From Romeriopsis sp046049545 (lineage in GTDB: Bacteria; Cyanobacteriota; Cyanobacteriia; Leptolyngbyales; Leptolyngbyaceae), in the NCBI GenBank assembly GCA_046049545.1, contig JBJORF010000020.1:1-53796 (forward strand): a DNA stretch of 53,796 nucleotides. The letters run 5' to 3'. The notes under the pieces are model-generated. The model was not told where the DNA came from, did not search any database, and saw only the letters and a program-made list of their open reading frames with translations. The translations under genes and the position numbers were made by a program. Below are positions 35,655 through 43,223 of the stretch, one piece after another. How positions within the stretch are numbered: position 1 is the stretch's first letter; each line of letters begins with the position of its first letter.

Positions 35655-35945
35655 ATGCTCGATCGGCCCAACCTCACAACCGACGATCGGGATTATCTGA
35701 AGGTTTTGGGGATGCTGGTGTATGAGTACGAGTCACAGCATGAGGTGTTTCCCTCGCTCAAGGGCATTGATTTTTTGAAATCGATGATTAAGGATATGGG
35801 GTTGACACCGCAGGATTTGGTGCCGATTTTAGGTGATGAGACGATTGTGATGGATATATTGAACGATCGCACCAAGCTGACGCCGACTCAGGTACAGCAG
35901 TTGGCGACGTTTTTTCGGGTGGCACCGGGGGCGATCGGCGGGTAA
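35655..35945 (+). CDS. HigA-like transcriptional regulator, apparently orphan
   Basis: A 96-residue protein of the HigA type: TTDDRDYLKVLGMLVYEYES, a helical linker and an HTH (GLTPQDLVPILGDETIVMDIL) followed by LTPTQVQQLATFFRVAP. Most such genes follow a HigB toxin, but the upstream gene is the XRE antitoxin above and nothing like HigB is nearby. It may have lost its toxin or act as a solo regulator. The start is ATG 35655. Confidence 0.8.
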   Translation: MLDRPNLTTDDRDYLKVLGMLVYEYESQHEVFPSLKGIDFLKSMIKDMGLTPQDLVPILGDETIVMDILNDRTKLTPTQVQQLATFFRVAPGAIGG

Positions 35946-35969
35946 TGTTGTTTGATCACTGTGCTGTTA

Positions 35970-36076
35970 GTTCACCCGCGAGTGAACTGCGGGCTAGTCG
36001 TGAAAGTCCCTTCAGGACTAAGATTTAGCAGTCCTGAAGGGACTTGATTCCATAGCGCGCAATTCATTCGCGCGCG
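35970..36076. repeat. Cluster of inverted repeats
   Basis: Three palindromes lie side by side. AGTTCAC / GTGAACT is a 7-bp stem at about 35969-35988. A perfect 16-bp stem, AAGTCCCTTCAGGACT and its complement, with 10-base loop, lies at 36004-36045. GCGCG / CGCGC with a short AT loop lies near 36056-36074. They fill the gap between the HigA-like gene and the end of the convergent NACHT gene and could act as a bidirectional terminator or REP-like element. Confidence 0.8.
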
Positions 36077-36114
36077 GTTTTTGGCGCAGTCGATCGGGTG
36101 CCGCAGTAGTCCTC

Positions 36115-38082
36115 CTAATCCAAATCCATCTTGGCAAAATACTCCTGCAACGTCCGGTGCATAAACCGATAACGACCGCCAACCCGTTGGAGCAACATCC
36201 GCTCGGTACAGTAGTTGAGCAGTTTGTCGTAGCGGGGTGGGGCGTAGCCGTTGAGCCAGAGGATAAGGCGGAGGGCAAAGTGTTGAAGTAACTCCTTTCC
36301 ACCCACATACCTAATACAGGCTCCAATAAGAACGGTTAAACAAGCACCAGTTATCACTGAAATCAAAAGTGAAATCATCTTAATATCTGCGGCAGAAAAA
36401 CTAGAATAACTTGAAAAATATTCCATTGAGAATCTAGAAGCAGCCATAAGTATCAATGGCGGTGCCGCTGAAATCAACATGTTAAATGCAGCGTTTTTAA
36501 TCCCCTGATTAGCTCGAATTCGAGGCTGAATATTGGTGTTCTGTCCGATCCTTGTACCAACAGTTATGATGGTAGTGAGGTTGACTATAAGGACAGCTAT
36601 GAAAGCATACAAAAAACTAACACTACTTCCATAGTACTCATTGAAAAGAAACCCGACAAAGAGTCCGATAATCAAGCTAGGGATTAGGAGGTGCCTCATG
36701 GATTTCAATGCTGGCATCGTAAATGAAAGTTTTTCAACTGGCTTAACTCGATTTAATTCAGAAAATGAAATTAAAGTTTCTACCCCTCTAAAAATCCCTA
36801 GCAGGCCAGAAAAAAATCCCATACGAATTATATCTTCGCCGATTACCCCGTGGAATAGGATATTGATTGGGGTAATAAGGGCAACGGAAATCAAACTGAT
36901 ACCTAAAACAGAAACTAGATAGTAATAAAATTTCTGGGAGTCCAATAACAGCCAATCAGGCTGAATGCTCTCAATCAATAACTCCGTCTCATTCCCCATT
37001 CCCTTCGCCACAAACATCAACGATCGCCGCACTGTCTCCTCGCTCGGCATCTTCCGCTTCCCATAGGTTTTACTCCGCTTTCCCTGCGCCAATTCCGCCA
37101 CACTCACCAAATCCCGCTCCATCACCGCCACCCAATATTGGTCAAATAAATATTCCTGCATCGCCACTGGTGTTTTCCGCGCCTGCCAATCTGCCAAATC
37201 AAACAACCCCTGCTGTGCCACCAATCCAAACATCGATAAAAATAATGGCTGTTCTAGCAATTCTCGCAGCGACTCATCTTGCACCACCGAACTCGCCACC
37301 GCCCCCAAGCCAAACCGCATCAAATACGCCTCAATCTGCACCAATTCCAACGGCTGCAAGCACACCGCCCACCACAGCGCCAACTTCTGCCGCACCACCC
37401 GCTCATATTCCTCCACCCGACAGCACACCACCAGCCCCACCGGACGCTGCGCCAAATCTCCCATCATCCAGCCATTCAACTGCCCCGCACAATCCAACTG
37501 CCAATCCGTCCGCACCTCATCCAAACCATCCAACAACGGGAACAACCGCCCCGCCACCAACCACTCCCGCCCCAAATTAGTCGAAACCCCATACTTCGCA
37601 TTCAGATCCGCCACCGCCCAATCCAGAATCGGCTGCTCCTTCTTCCAAGACGACAAATTCAACAACACCGGAATCGGCTGCTGATTATCCCGCTGCGCCA
37701 TCGTGAGCAACTCCCGGCCAATCTCCAGCATCGAAGTCGTCTTCCCCGAACCCGGCTCCCCCAAAATCAACAACTGCCGCCGCGATCGCCCAAACACCTG
37801 CACGATCGTCTCATCCTCCGGCAACAGCACAAACCCCGATCGCCGATCGTCCTCCACCGCGATCGCCCAAGGCTTCACCACATGGGTCGATGGCTCCACC
37901 TGCCCCGGTCTATCCGCCTTTGGCAAATTCAGCAACGCATCGATCGCAAAATGCAACGACTGCGCCAATCGCTGCTCCACCTCATCGGCGATCGCATCCA
38001 ACAACTGCTGCGAAGTTTTATCCCGGATCGGATTTAGTTGTACAGGACTTAACTTTGGCGGAACCTCTCCCGACGACTCCAG
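36115..38082 (-). CDS. NACHT-domain NTPase with C-terminal membrane segments (3' part of a split gene)
   Basis: A STAND-type ATPase frame. Walker A is GEPGSGKTT (82-90 counted from the TTG at 38004), Walker B FPLLDGLDE, and a conserved sensor Arg lies in VCCRVEEYE. About five or six hydrophobic helices follow, then the end CTERMLLQRVGGRYRFMHRTLQEYFA typical of cyanobacterial NACHT proteins. The region before the TTG (QLNPIRDKTSQQL) also fits this family, so the reading frame runs back to the TGA at 38083-38085 and continues without change into the upstream 160-residue frame. The 36300-36960 part is clearly AT-richer than the rest. The role may be defence or signalling. Confidence 0.8.
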   Translation of the reverse strand: MESSGEVPPKLSPVQLNPIRDKTSQQLLDAIADEVEQRLAQSLHFAIDALLNLPKADRPGQVEPSTHVVKPWAIAVEDDRRSGFVLLPEDETIVQVFGRSRRQLLILGEPGSGKTTSMLEIGRELLTMAQRDNQQPIPVLLNLSSWKKEQPILDWAVADLNAKYGVSTNLGREWLVAGRLFPLLDGLDEVRTDWQLDCAGQLNGWMMGDLAQRPVGLVVCCRVEEYERVVRQKLALWWAVCLQPLELVQIEAYLMRFGLGAVASSVVQDESLRELLEQPLFLSMFGLVAQQGLFDLADWQARKTPVAMQEYLFDQYWVAVMERDLVSVAELAQGKRSKTYGKRKMPSEETVRRSLMFVAKGMGNETELLIESIQPDWLLLDSQKFYYYLVSVLGISLISVALITPINILFHGVIGEDIIRMGFFSGLLGIFRGVETLISFSELNRVKPVEKLSFTMPALKSMRHLLIPSLIIGLFVGFLFNEYYGSSVSFLYAFIAVLIVNLTTIITVGTRIGQNTNIQPRIRANQGIKNAAFNMLISAAPPLILMAASRFSMEYFSSYSSFSAADIKMISLLISVITGACLTVLIGACIRYVGGKELLQHFALRLILWLNGYAPPRYDKLLNYCTERMLLQRVGGRYRFMHRTLQEYFAKMDLD

Positions 38083-38565
38083 TCAATCCTGAGGCTTTAC
38101 ACCATAGTAATTGTGGTTTGTAATCGTGCCCTGCTGAACAGGGGCGTCGATCTGTTCGTTGTTATATTGGTGACCCGTCCCACTACCAAGAATCTGCTGA
38201 ACGTTTTTGGCATTCACATCATCAAACTGCACCAGCGTCTTGATCTCCTGCACCATACTCTGCACCTGCTGAGCAAACGCCGTATCCTTCCGTGCCGCCA
38301 TATCCAGATAATTCGCCACATCCTTCAGGTCATCCTCCGACCCAAACGCCTCCGCCTTCGCCAATGCCTCCACCGCCGCCGGATTCCCTTGGAGCTTCGC
38401 CACGATCGCGGCCCGCAATTCCCCAATCTTCTTAATCCCGGCCTCAGTCATTTTCTCGGCAACCTTACCGATCGTCGCTTCAATAAACTTCTTTCCCGGT
38501 TCCGACTGCGCGATCGCACCCACCGTCGAAAACGCCCAAGCAACTGCCGTCAGCGACTCAATCAT
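38083..38565 (-). CDS. N-terminal helical domain of the split NACHT gene
   Basis: A 160-residue frame made of predicted helices (TAVAWAFSTVGAIAQ, then KFIEATIGKVAEKMTEAGIK, GNPAAVEALAKAE) and ending in a Gly/Asn/Gln/Tyr stretch (YNNEQIDAP, TNHNYYGVKPQD). In many cyanobacterial NACHT proteins a similar NxYG linker stands directly before the NPIRDxxxxxLL segment, as one polypeptide. Here a TGA separates the two, in the same frame. I read this as one gene split by nonsense mutation, but a two-gene operon or stop-codon readthrough are alternatives. The start is ATG 38565; GTG 38568 is possible. Confidence 0.75.
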   Translation of the reverse strand: MIESLTAVAWAFSTVGAIAQSEPGKKFIEATIGKVAEKMTEAGIKKIGELRAAIVAKLQGNPAAVEALAKAEAFGSEDDLKDVANYLDMAARKDTAFAQQVQSMVQEIKTLVQFDDVNAKNVQQILGSGTGHQYNNEQIDAPVQQGTITNHNYYGVKPQD

Positions 38566-38724
38566 CACAAATACCCATAATCATTTTTCCCATTCTAAAG
38601 GTTCTACACTCCAGAGAGAATAATATCCGCAAATTTGCCCCAATCGGCAGTCGTGCGATCGACGACCCGATGCCCGATCGTTTACAATCAGATTATCCTC
38701 ACCACCTTCACCCCTTCAAGCCCC

Positions 38725-38943
38725 ATGACACAACTGCTTGAACAAGCCATCTCCCACATCAAAACCCTCTCCCCCGATCGGCAAGACGCGATCGCCACGT
38801 TGATCCTTGAAGAGCTTCAAGCCGAACAACGCTGGGAGCAAACATTCGACCGATCGCCCGACCTACTAGCCCAACTCGCCGCCACCGCCATGGCTGAATA
38901 CCACGCTGGCCAAACTCAGCCCCTCGATCAAGAAACACTGTGA
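38725..38943 (+). CDS. RelB-like small antitoxin
   Basis: A 72-residue acidic helical protein (LLEQAISHIKTLSPDRQDAI, then ILEELQAEQRWEQTFDRSP) of the type found upstream of RelE/ParE toxins in cyanobacteria. Its end overlaps the GTG start of the toxin gene by 4 bases (GTGA). The frame also runs upstream to 38635 but MTQLLEQ is the better start. Confidence 0.8.
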   Translation: MTQLLEQAISHIKTLSPDRQDAIATLILEELQAEQRWEQTFDRSPDLLAQLAATAMAEYHAGQTQPLDQETL

Positions 38944-39212
38944 AATCAAGAACCACACTGGCATTTCGGCAAGCTCTGATCGATCTACCAGCACCAATCC
39001 GTGAAGCAGCGCGTTCCGCCTATCGTCAGTTTCAACAAGATCCCGCACATCCGAGTTTGCGGTTCAAAAAAGTTCATCCAAAATTGCCAATTTACTCCGC
39101 CCGAATCAATCGAGAATACCGGGCCGTTGGACAACTCGACGGTGATACCGTGATTTGGTTCTGGATTGGCGGCCATGATCAATACGATCGACTGCTCTCA
39201 AACTTATCGTAA
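38940..39212 (+). CDS. RelE/ParE-like toxin
   Basis: A 90-residue toxin-like protein: LAFRQALIDLPAPIREAARS, then YSARINREYRAVGQLDGDTVIWFWIGGHDQYDRLL. The last motif (IGGHDQYDRLL) and the basic RINREYRA core are typical. RelE-like toxins cut mRNA in ribosomes while ParE-like ones attack gyrase; which applies is not decided. It starts at GTG 38940, overlapping the antitoxin. It seems intact, in contrast to the toxin at 34960. Confidence 0.85.
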   Translation: MKSRTTLAFRQALIDLPAPIREAARSAYRQFQQDPAHPSLRFKKVHPKLPIYSARINREYRAVGQLDGDTVIWFWIGGHDQYDRLLSNLS

Positions 39213-39244
39213 CGGCGATCGGCCATCCCATCGCCCACCCAACA

Positions 39245-39534
39245 ATGCACGCTACACTGGAAGCAACTCCTGCGTTAGCCACCGCCAGGCCACTCCAAGA
39301 CCGCCAAACCCAACTCCTCTCCCTCTCCCGCACCGAAAAAGCCCAAGCCATCCAAATCCTCGTCCAAAGCCTCAGCAACACCTGGACAGGCATCGAAAAA
39401 ATACCCGGCATCTGTGGCGGTGATGCCCGCATTGCCAACACCCGCATCCCCATTTGGGGCATCCTCCAAGCACTCACGCTCAAACGTCGGGATTTCGCCC
39501 GGCTACATCGTGAAAGCCTCGGAGGTAAGGTCAT
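39245..39534 (+). pseudogene. Truncated DUF433 antitoxin-like gene
   Basis: From ATG 39245 the product has a helical N-terminus (LLSLSRTEKAQAIQILVQSL) and the DUF433 motif IEKIPGICGGDARIANTRIPIWGILQALTL. The rest of the domain, which should contain a motif like YPxLTxxDI, is missing; from about 39535 the sequence instead matches the 3' end of the PAP gene (minus-strand) and the frame runs on to 39607 as nonsense. The usual partner (DUF5615) is also absent downstream on this strand. It is a remnant. Confidence 0.8.
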
Positions 39535-39649
39535 TTCACCCAGATTGCCAGTCCGCCACCCCGTCCCCGCGCCGCAATATACCGATCGGTCACGGCAAAA
39601 AATGTGAAAACGGCAACTTGCCGATCGAGACTGCCATAAATTCCTTGCC
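39535..39649 (-). repeat. Duplicate fragment of the PAP gene 3' end
   Basis: About 115 bases that match 40382-40497 with 9 differences (about 92% identity), in the same orientation. It lies next to the truncated DUF433 gene and has no intact reading frame. With the original copy it brackets the DUF433/DUF5615 pair. Confidence 0.9.
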
Positions 39650-39661
39650 ATTAATCGCCCG

Positions 39662-39997
39662 CTACAAATACTGAACGCGACCCACCATCTCCGACGGCTC
39701 CAAAACCTCATATACCAGCACCAACTGCTCCACGATCGCCCCAATCGAACGTCGATCCTTCTGGCAGAACGCAATCCCCGGATGGTCATCGCGGGTACTG
39801 GCGATCGTCAAAAAGTCATCATCATGGGTTACCAACACCCGCCCCTCACTCTGGATGAATGCCAACTGTGCCAAATCGCTACTCCCAATCAATCCCGCAC
39901 TCGCAGTTGTTGAAACATCGGCTCCGATCCGCCTGAGTGCAGCAGTGATCGCCGAATTCACATTCTCATCCAAATGAAATCGAATCCGCTCAGTCAT
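39662..39997 (-). CDS. DUF5615 family PIN-like toxin
   Basis: A 111-residue protein with the usual pattern of DUF5615 PIN-like proteins: FHLDENVNSAITAALRRIGADVSTT, then VLVTHDDDFLTIA and GIAFCQKD. Asp in LDEN and the DDD in THDDDF are the expected acidic residues of a PIN-type nuclease. It overlaps the upstream DUF433 gene by 4 bases, the normal arrangement of this putative toxin-antitoxin pair. The activity is inferred from PIN-like resemblance only. Confidence 0.87.
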   Translation of the reverse strand: MTERIRFHLDENVNSAITAALRRIGADVSTTASAGLIGSSDLAQLAFIQSEGRVLVTHDDDFLTIASTRDDHPGIAFCQKDRRSIGAIVEQLVLVYEVLEPSEMVGRVQYL

Positions 39998-40320
39998 TGC
40001 ACGTCCTGACCCTGCGCCTTCAACCGTACCAACTTCTCCTGTAATGGCGAACTCGCACCTTTCTGCATTTTCTCTACCAAAGCCTCCGATTCAATCATCA
40101 GCCGATCGATTTCCCCCTGATGATCGTAGTAATAAGCCATCGCCCCATGGGCCTCCGCTAGGGATAGGTCATACTCCTGCGCGACTATCGCTAACGGCTC
40201 ACCCATGCGTAAATGCATTACCACCACATCGGCCACCTGAATTCTCCGCCCCGCGATCCTTGGCTTGCCACCACAGACCCCCGGTGTTATTTCCACATAA
40301 GCGTTGAGAGTAGCAACCAT
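39994..40320 (-). CDS. DUF433 family antitoxin
   Basis: A 108-residue DUF433 protein. It has the domain core YVEITPGVCGGKPRIAGRRIQVADVVVMHLRMG followed by YDLSLAEAHGAMAYYYDHQGEID. The protein likely contains a winged-helix-like DNA-binding fold. I use the ATG at 40320, giving MVATLNAYVEI, because the longer frame from 40368 adds hydrophobic residues not seen in the family. It and the DUF5615 gene form a compact operon between two copies of the PAP 3' end. Confidence 0.87.
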   Translation of the reverse strand: MVATLNAYVEITPGVCGGKPRIAGRRIQVADVVVMHLRMGEPLAIVAQEYDLSLAEAHGAMAYYYDHQGEIDRLMIESEALVEKMQKGASSPLQEKLVRLKAQGQDVQ

Positions 40321-40377
40321 AGCCAAAACCGCCCCGATCAACGACATCATCAGTATAACTAAATCCACGTGATTGAT

Positions 40378-40932
40378 TTACTTCACCCAGATCGCCAGTC
40401 CGCCACCCCGTCCCCGCGCCGCAATATACCGATCGGTAACGGCAAAAAATGCGAAAAACGGTAACTTACCGATCGGAATTGCCATAAATTCCTTGCCCGA
40501 TCGGGGACTCGGAAAACTGCCGTTATAAATCGATTTACCCAAAATACAAACTTCAATTTGGGTAAAATCAAACGCTAATAAATTCTTTTTATCGCTGTAC
40601 TTCGCAGGGCCAGAGAGTTTGAGTGTGACCAGCCCCACGGTAATTTGATTCGTGATGGTGATCGGCGTGTCGCCATGTTCCGTTGCCGCAAAACCGATTT
40701 GGGCCGGAAGCCAGCCGGGTAAATAAAATCCCCGGAGCCGCTGATCGCCCAATTTCACTTTTCCCATGGTCGAAAAACACAACCGCCAATCGCCCATCAG
40801 ATGGGCTTCAGCAAACTGCTGCCGATCGTGGCGGGTTTGCTGTTCGCTTTCCAGGAGTGCCTGGGTGACTGCCGTAATTGCCGGACGTTCACCCTGGACA
40901 GCAGAATCGAGAATTTGGGATGTGGTGCTCAT
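40378..40932 (-). CDS. PAP/fibrillin family protein
   Basis: A 184-residue plastid-lipid-associated (fibrillin-like) protein, typical of cyanobacteria and plastids and thought to bind lipids or carotenoids at thylakoid membranes. Features are LMGDWRLCFSTMGKVKLGD, the beta-strand series ITNQITVGLVTLKLSGP and the C-terminal FFAFFAVTDRYIAARGRGGGLAIW. No transit or signal segment is visible. It lies six bases after the GT2-TPR gene end, so it may be in the same operon. Its final 116 bases are duplicated at 39535. Confidence 0.9.
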   Translation of the reverse strand: MSTTSQILDSAVQGERPAITAVTQALLESEQQTRHDRQQFAEAHLMGDWRLCFSTMGKVKLGDQRLRGFYLPGWLPAQIGFAATEHGDTPITITNQITVGLVTLKLSGPAKYSDKKNLLAFDFTQIEVCILGKSIYNGSFPSPRSGKEFMAIPIGKLPFFAFFAVTDRYIAARGRGGGLAIWVK

Positions 40933-40938
40933 AAATTG

Positions 40939-42189
40939 TTAAATGGGGAGACCGAGGTTGCTGAGACCCGATTTGAGATTTGCGCCATCGGGGGAGCCCT
41001 GGGTCTCATAGAGGGCGATCGCTTGCTGGAAAGCAACCACAGCATCGGCGACTTTGCCAATTTTGAACAGTGCTACCCCGAGGTTTTGGTGGGCGGGGGC
41101 GTAGTCGGGTTGTAGGGTGATCGCCGTTTCATAGGCGGTGATCGCTTCGGTGAATCGACCTTGCTGCTTCAAGGTCATGCCGAGGTTGTAGTGGGCCACG
41201 ACCAAATTCGGGTCGATCGTCAAGCTGTCCCGATATAGTCCTTCGGCCATCACGAGCTCCCCCGATGTCTGCATCAATGTCGCGAGATTGTGAATTGCGC
41301 CGAGTTTTAATTTCGCAGGTAATGGCTGCCGCATGGCTTGCTGGTAATGATGGGCGGCAAGATTCACTTCTGGCTGGGCGGCGTAGGCGGAACCGAGATG
41401 ATAGTTCAGTTCGTAGGCGGTATTGGGGTCGAGGTTGGTGGCTTGCAGGCCGCGATGGAGCAGCTCTAGGCCCCGATCGGCTTCCCCGATTTGCACATAC
41501 AGCGCCCCAAGTTTGCTACAGACGTAGGGATCATTCGGCTGCTGGGCCAGAAATGACTCCATCATGGTGCGGGCCTTGGTGTACTTGTCCTGCTGTTCGA
41601 TGACGGCGGACTGGTAGCCCGTATGATCGATCGCGATGCCGTCGAGATGCACCACGCGCCAATGGGGTTCGGCTTGGAGTAAGATTTCGACACTGTCGTC
41701 GATCATCGCGTGGTAGGGGCGGGCGAACCGGATCGCCCCGTGGCGACGGAATAAGCGCGATACGAGGGAATAGGGGGCTTGGGCCGCACCGATTTCCTGG
41801 CGCAGAAGATTGACGACTAGATGATGTTCATCGGCGATCGCTTGGCGGATGGCGGGTATTGCTTCAGCCCGTAGTGTTTCATCCGCGTCGAGGACAAGTA
41901 CCCAGTCTCCCGTGACAAACGCCATGGCATGGTTGCGGGCGATCGCAAAGTCATTGGGCCAATCCAGTCGTTCCACCCTTGCCCCAAACATTTCGGCCAC
42001 CGCGATCGTGTCGTCAGTCGAACCCGTATCGAGAATGATCATTTCATCGACGAGTTCCCGGACGCTTTCCAGACAGATGGGGAGGCGCTCTGCTTCATTT
42101 TTGACGATCATGCAGAGACTGAGCTTGATCGAATTCGAACCCATGGGACGCACTTTGCTCGGAACTTTGCTCGGATACTCCGCCATCAT
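40939..42189 (-). CDS. Family 2 glycosyltransferase with TPR repeats
   Basis: A 416-residue protein whose N-terminal half is a GT-A fold glycosyltransferase of the SPT/cyanobacterial type (LSLCMIVKNEAERLP, then EMIILDTGSTDDT and the DxD-like VLDADETLR). The C-terminal half consists of five or so TPR units (such as AHYNLGMTLKQQGRFTEAI and YAPAHQNLGVALFKIGKVAD) that should bind protein partners. The ATG at 42189 (MMAEYPS) or 42144 (MGSNS) may start it; the longer frame from 42252 adds residues outside the family. Substrates are unknown. It ends close to the PAP gene. Confidence 0.88.
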   Translation of the reverse strand: MMAEYPSKVPSKVRPMGSNSIKLSLCMIVKNEAERLPICLESVRELVDEMIILDTGSTDDTIAVAEMFGARVERLDWPNDFAIARNHAMAFVTGDWVLVLDADETLRAEAIPAIRQAIADEHHLVVNLLRQEIGAAQAPYSLVSRLFRRHGAIRFARPYHAMIDDSVEILLQAEPHWRVVHLDGIAIDHTGYQSAVIEQQDKYTKARTMMESFLAQQPNDPYVCSKLGALYVQIGEADRGLELLHRGLQATNLDPNTAYELNYHLGSAYAAQPEVNLAAHHYQQAMRQPLPAKLKLGAIHNLATLMQTSGELVMAEGLYRDSLTIDPNLVVAHYNLGMTLKQQGRFTEAITAYETAITLQPDYAPAHQNLGVALFKIGKVADAVVAFQQAIALYETQGSPDGANLKSGLSNLGLPI

Positions 42190-42279
42190 ACAATATCCAT
42201 TAACGTGCGTTCCTCCGAGAAATCTAGGGAAAATGCCAAAACCCCATAGCAATAAGCGGTACAGTCAGTGGTGAAGCCG

Positions 42280-43197
42280 ATGAATCGATTTTGGCGACGA
42301 ACGAATTTTTGGCCGTTTTTGGGTCAGGCGTTGGCGATCGTGCTGTTGCTGTCGGCCTTTGGTTGGCTGGGACATAACCTACTGGTGAACCTGCGGCGAC
42401 TAGGGTTGCAATTTGGGTTTAACTTCCTACGATCGCCCGCTGGCTTTGGCATTGGTGAAGCGGTGATCCCCTACGAGCCATCGGCCCCTTACTGGCTGGC
42501 GTTGCTGGTGGGGTTGACAAACTCCCTGCGGGTGGTGGGATTGGGCATTGTTGGGTCGACGATCGTCGGGCTGCTGGCGGGGCTGGCGCGACTCTCGGAT
42601 AACTGGTTGGTGCGGCAGTTGGCGAAAATCTACATCGAGGTGCTGCGGAATACGCCACTGTTGCTGCAATTGCTGTTTTGGTATGGGGCGGTGTTTTTGG
42701 CGTTGCCCGTGCCGGGGCAGCCGTTGGTGTTGTTGGGGGGGCTGGTGCAGTTGAGTAAGGCGGGGGTGGTGCTGTTTGGACTGTCGCTGTCATCGGAATT
42801 TAGTGCGCTATTGCTGGGGTTGACGCTGTATACCGGAACATTTATTGCGGAGATTGTGCGCGGTGGGATTCAGTCAGTGCCGCGTGGACAGTGGGAAGCG
42901 GCCCGATCGCTGGGGTTATCTGCGCCGATTATTTTACGCAAAATCATTTTGCCGCAGGCATTGCGATCGATGATTCCGTCGTTGGCGAACCAATATTTGA
43001 ACCTATCGAAAAATTCCAGTTTGGCGATCGCCATTGGCTATCCTGACCTTTATGCCACGGCTTCGACGACCTTTAATCAAACGGGACGGGCGGTGGAAGT
43101 CATGATTTTGATTTCGTTGACTTACTTGATGGTGAGTTTATTTATTTCGCTGTTGCTGAATTGGTACAACCAGCGAATGCAGTTTGTGATGCGATAA
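42280..43197 (+). CDS. Polar amino-acid ABC transporter permease, AapQ-like
   Basis: A 305-residue inner-membrane permease of the glutamate/glutamine/histidine type. A loop with the EAA motif lies near RGGIQSVPRGQWEAARSLGLS, followed by ILRKIILPQALRSMIPSLANQY. The long N-terminal half and the overall pattern match AapQ/NatG-type permeases. It pairs with the AapM-like gene that follows after 26 bases. I start at ATG 42280; a GTG at 42268 is possible. No substrate-binding protein is in this window. Confidence 0.9.
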   Translation: MNRFWRRTNFWPFLGQALAIVLLLSAFGWLGHNLLVNLRRLGLQFGFNFLRSPAGFGIGEAVIPYEPSAPYWLALLVGLTNSLRVVGLGIVGSTIVGLLAGLARLSDNWLVRQLAKIYIEVLRNTPLLLQLLFWYGAVFLALPVPGQPLVLLGGLVQLSKAGVVLFGLSLSSEFSALLLGLTLYTGTFIAEIVRGGIQSVPRGQWEAARSLGLSAPIILRKIILPQALRSMIPSLANQYLNLSKNSSLAIAIGYPDLYATASTTFNQTGRAVEVMILISLTYLMVSLFISLLLNWYNQRMQFVMR

Positions 43198-43223
43198 GTT
43201 TTACACAATCATCAGGTCATATC

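Noticed and set aside
35969..36076. A possible CRISPR array
   Set aside because: The palindromes are unrelated to each other, there are no regular spacers, and no cas gene is near.
39106..39789. A 227-residue minus-strand frame spanning several short genes
   Set aside because: It crosses the toxin end, the truncated DUF433 gene and part of the DUF5615 gene, and its Arg/Trp/Ser content is that of non-coding DNA.
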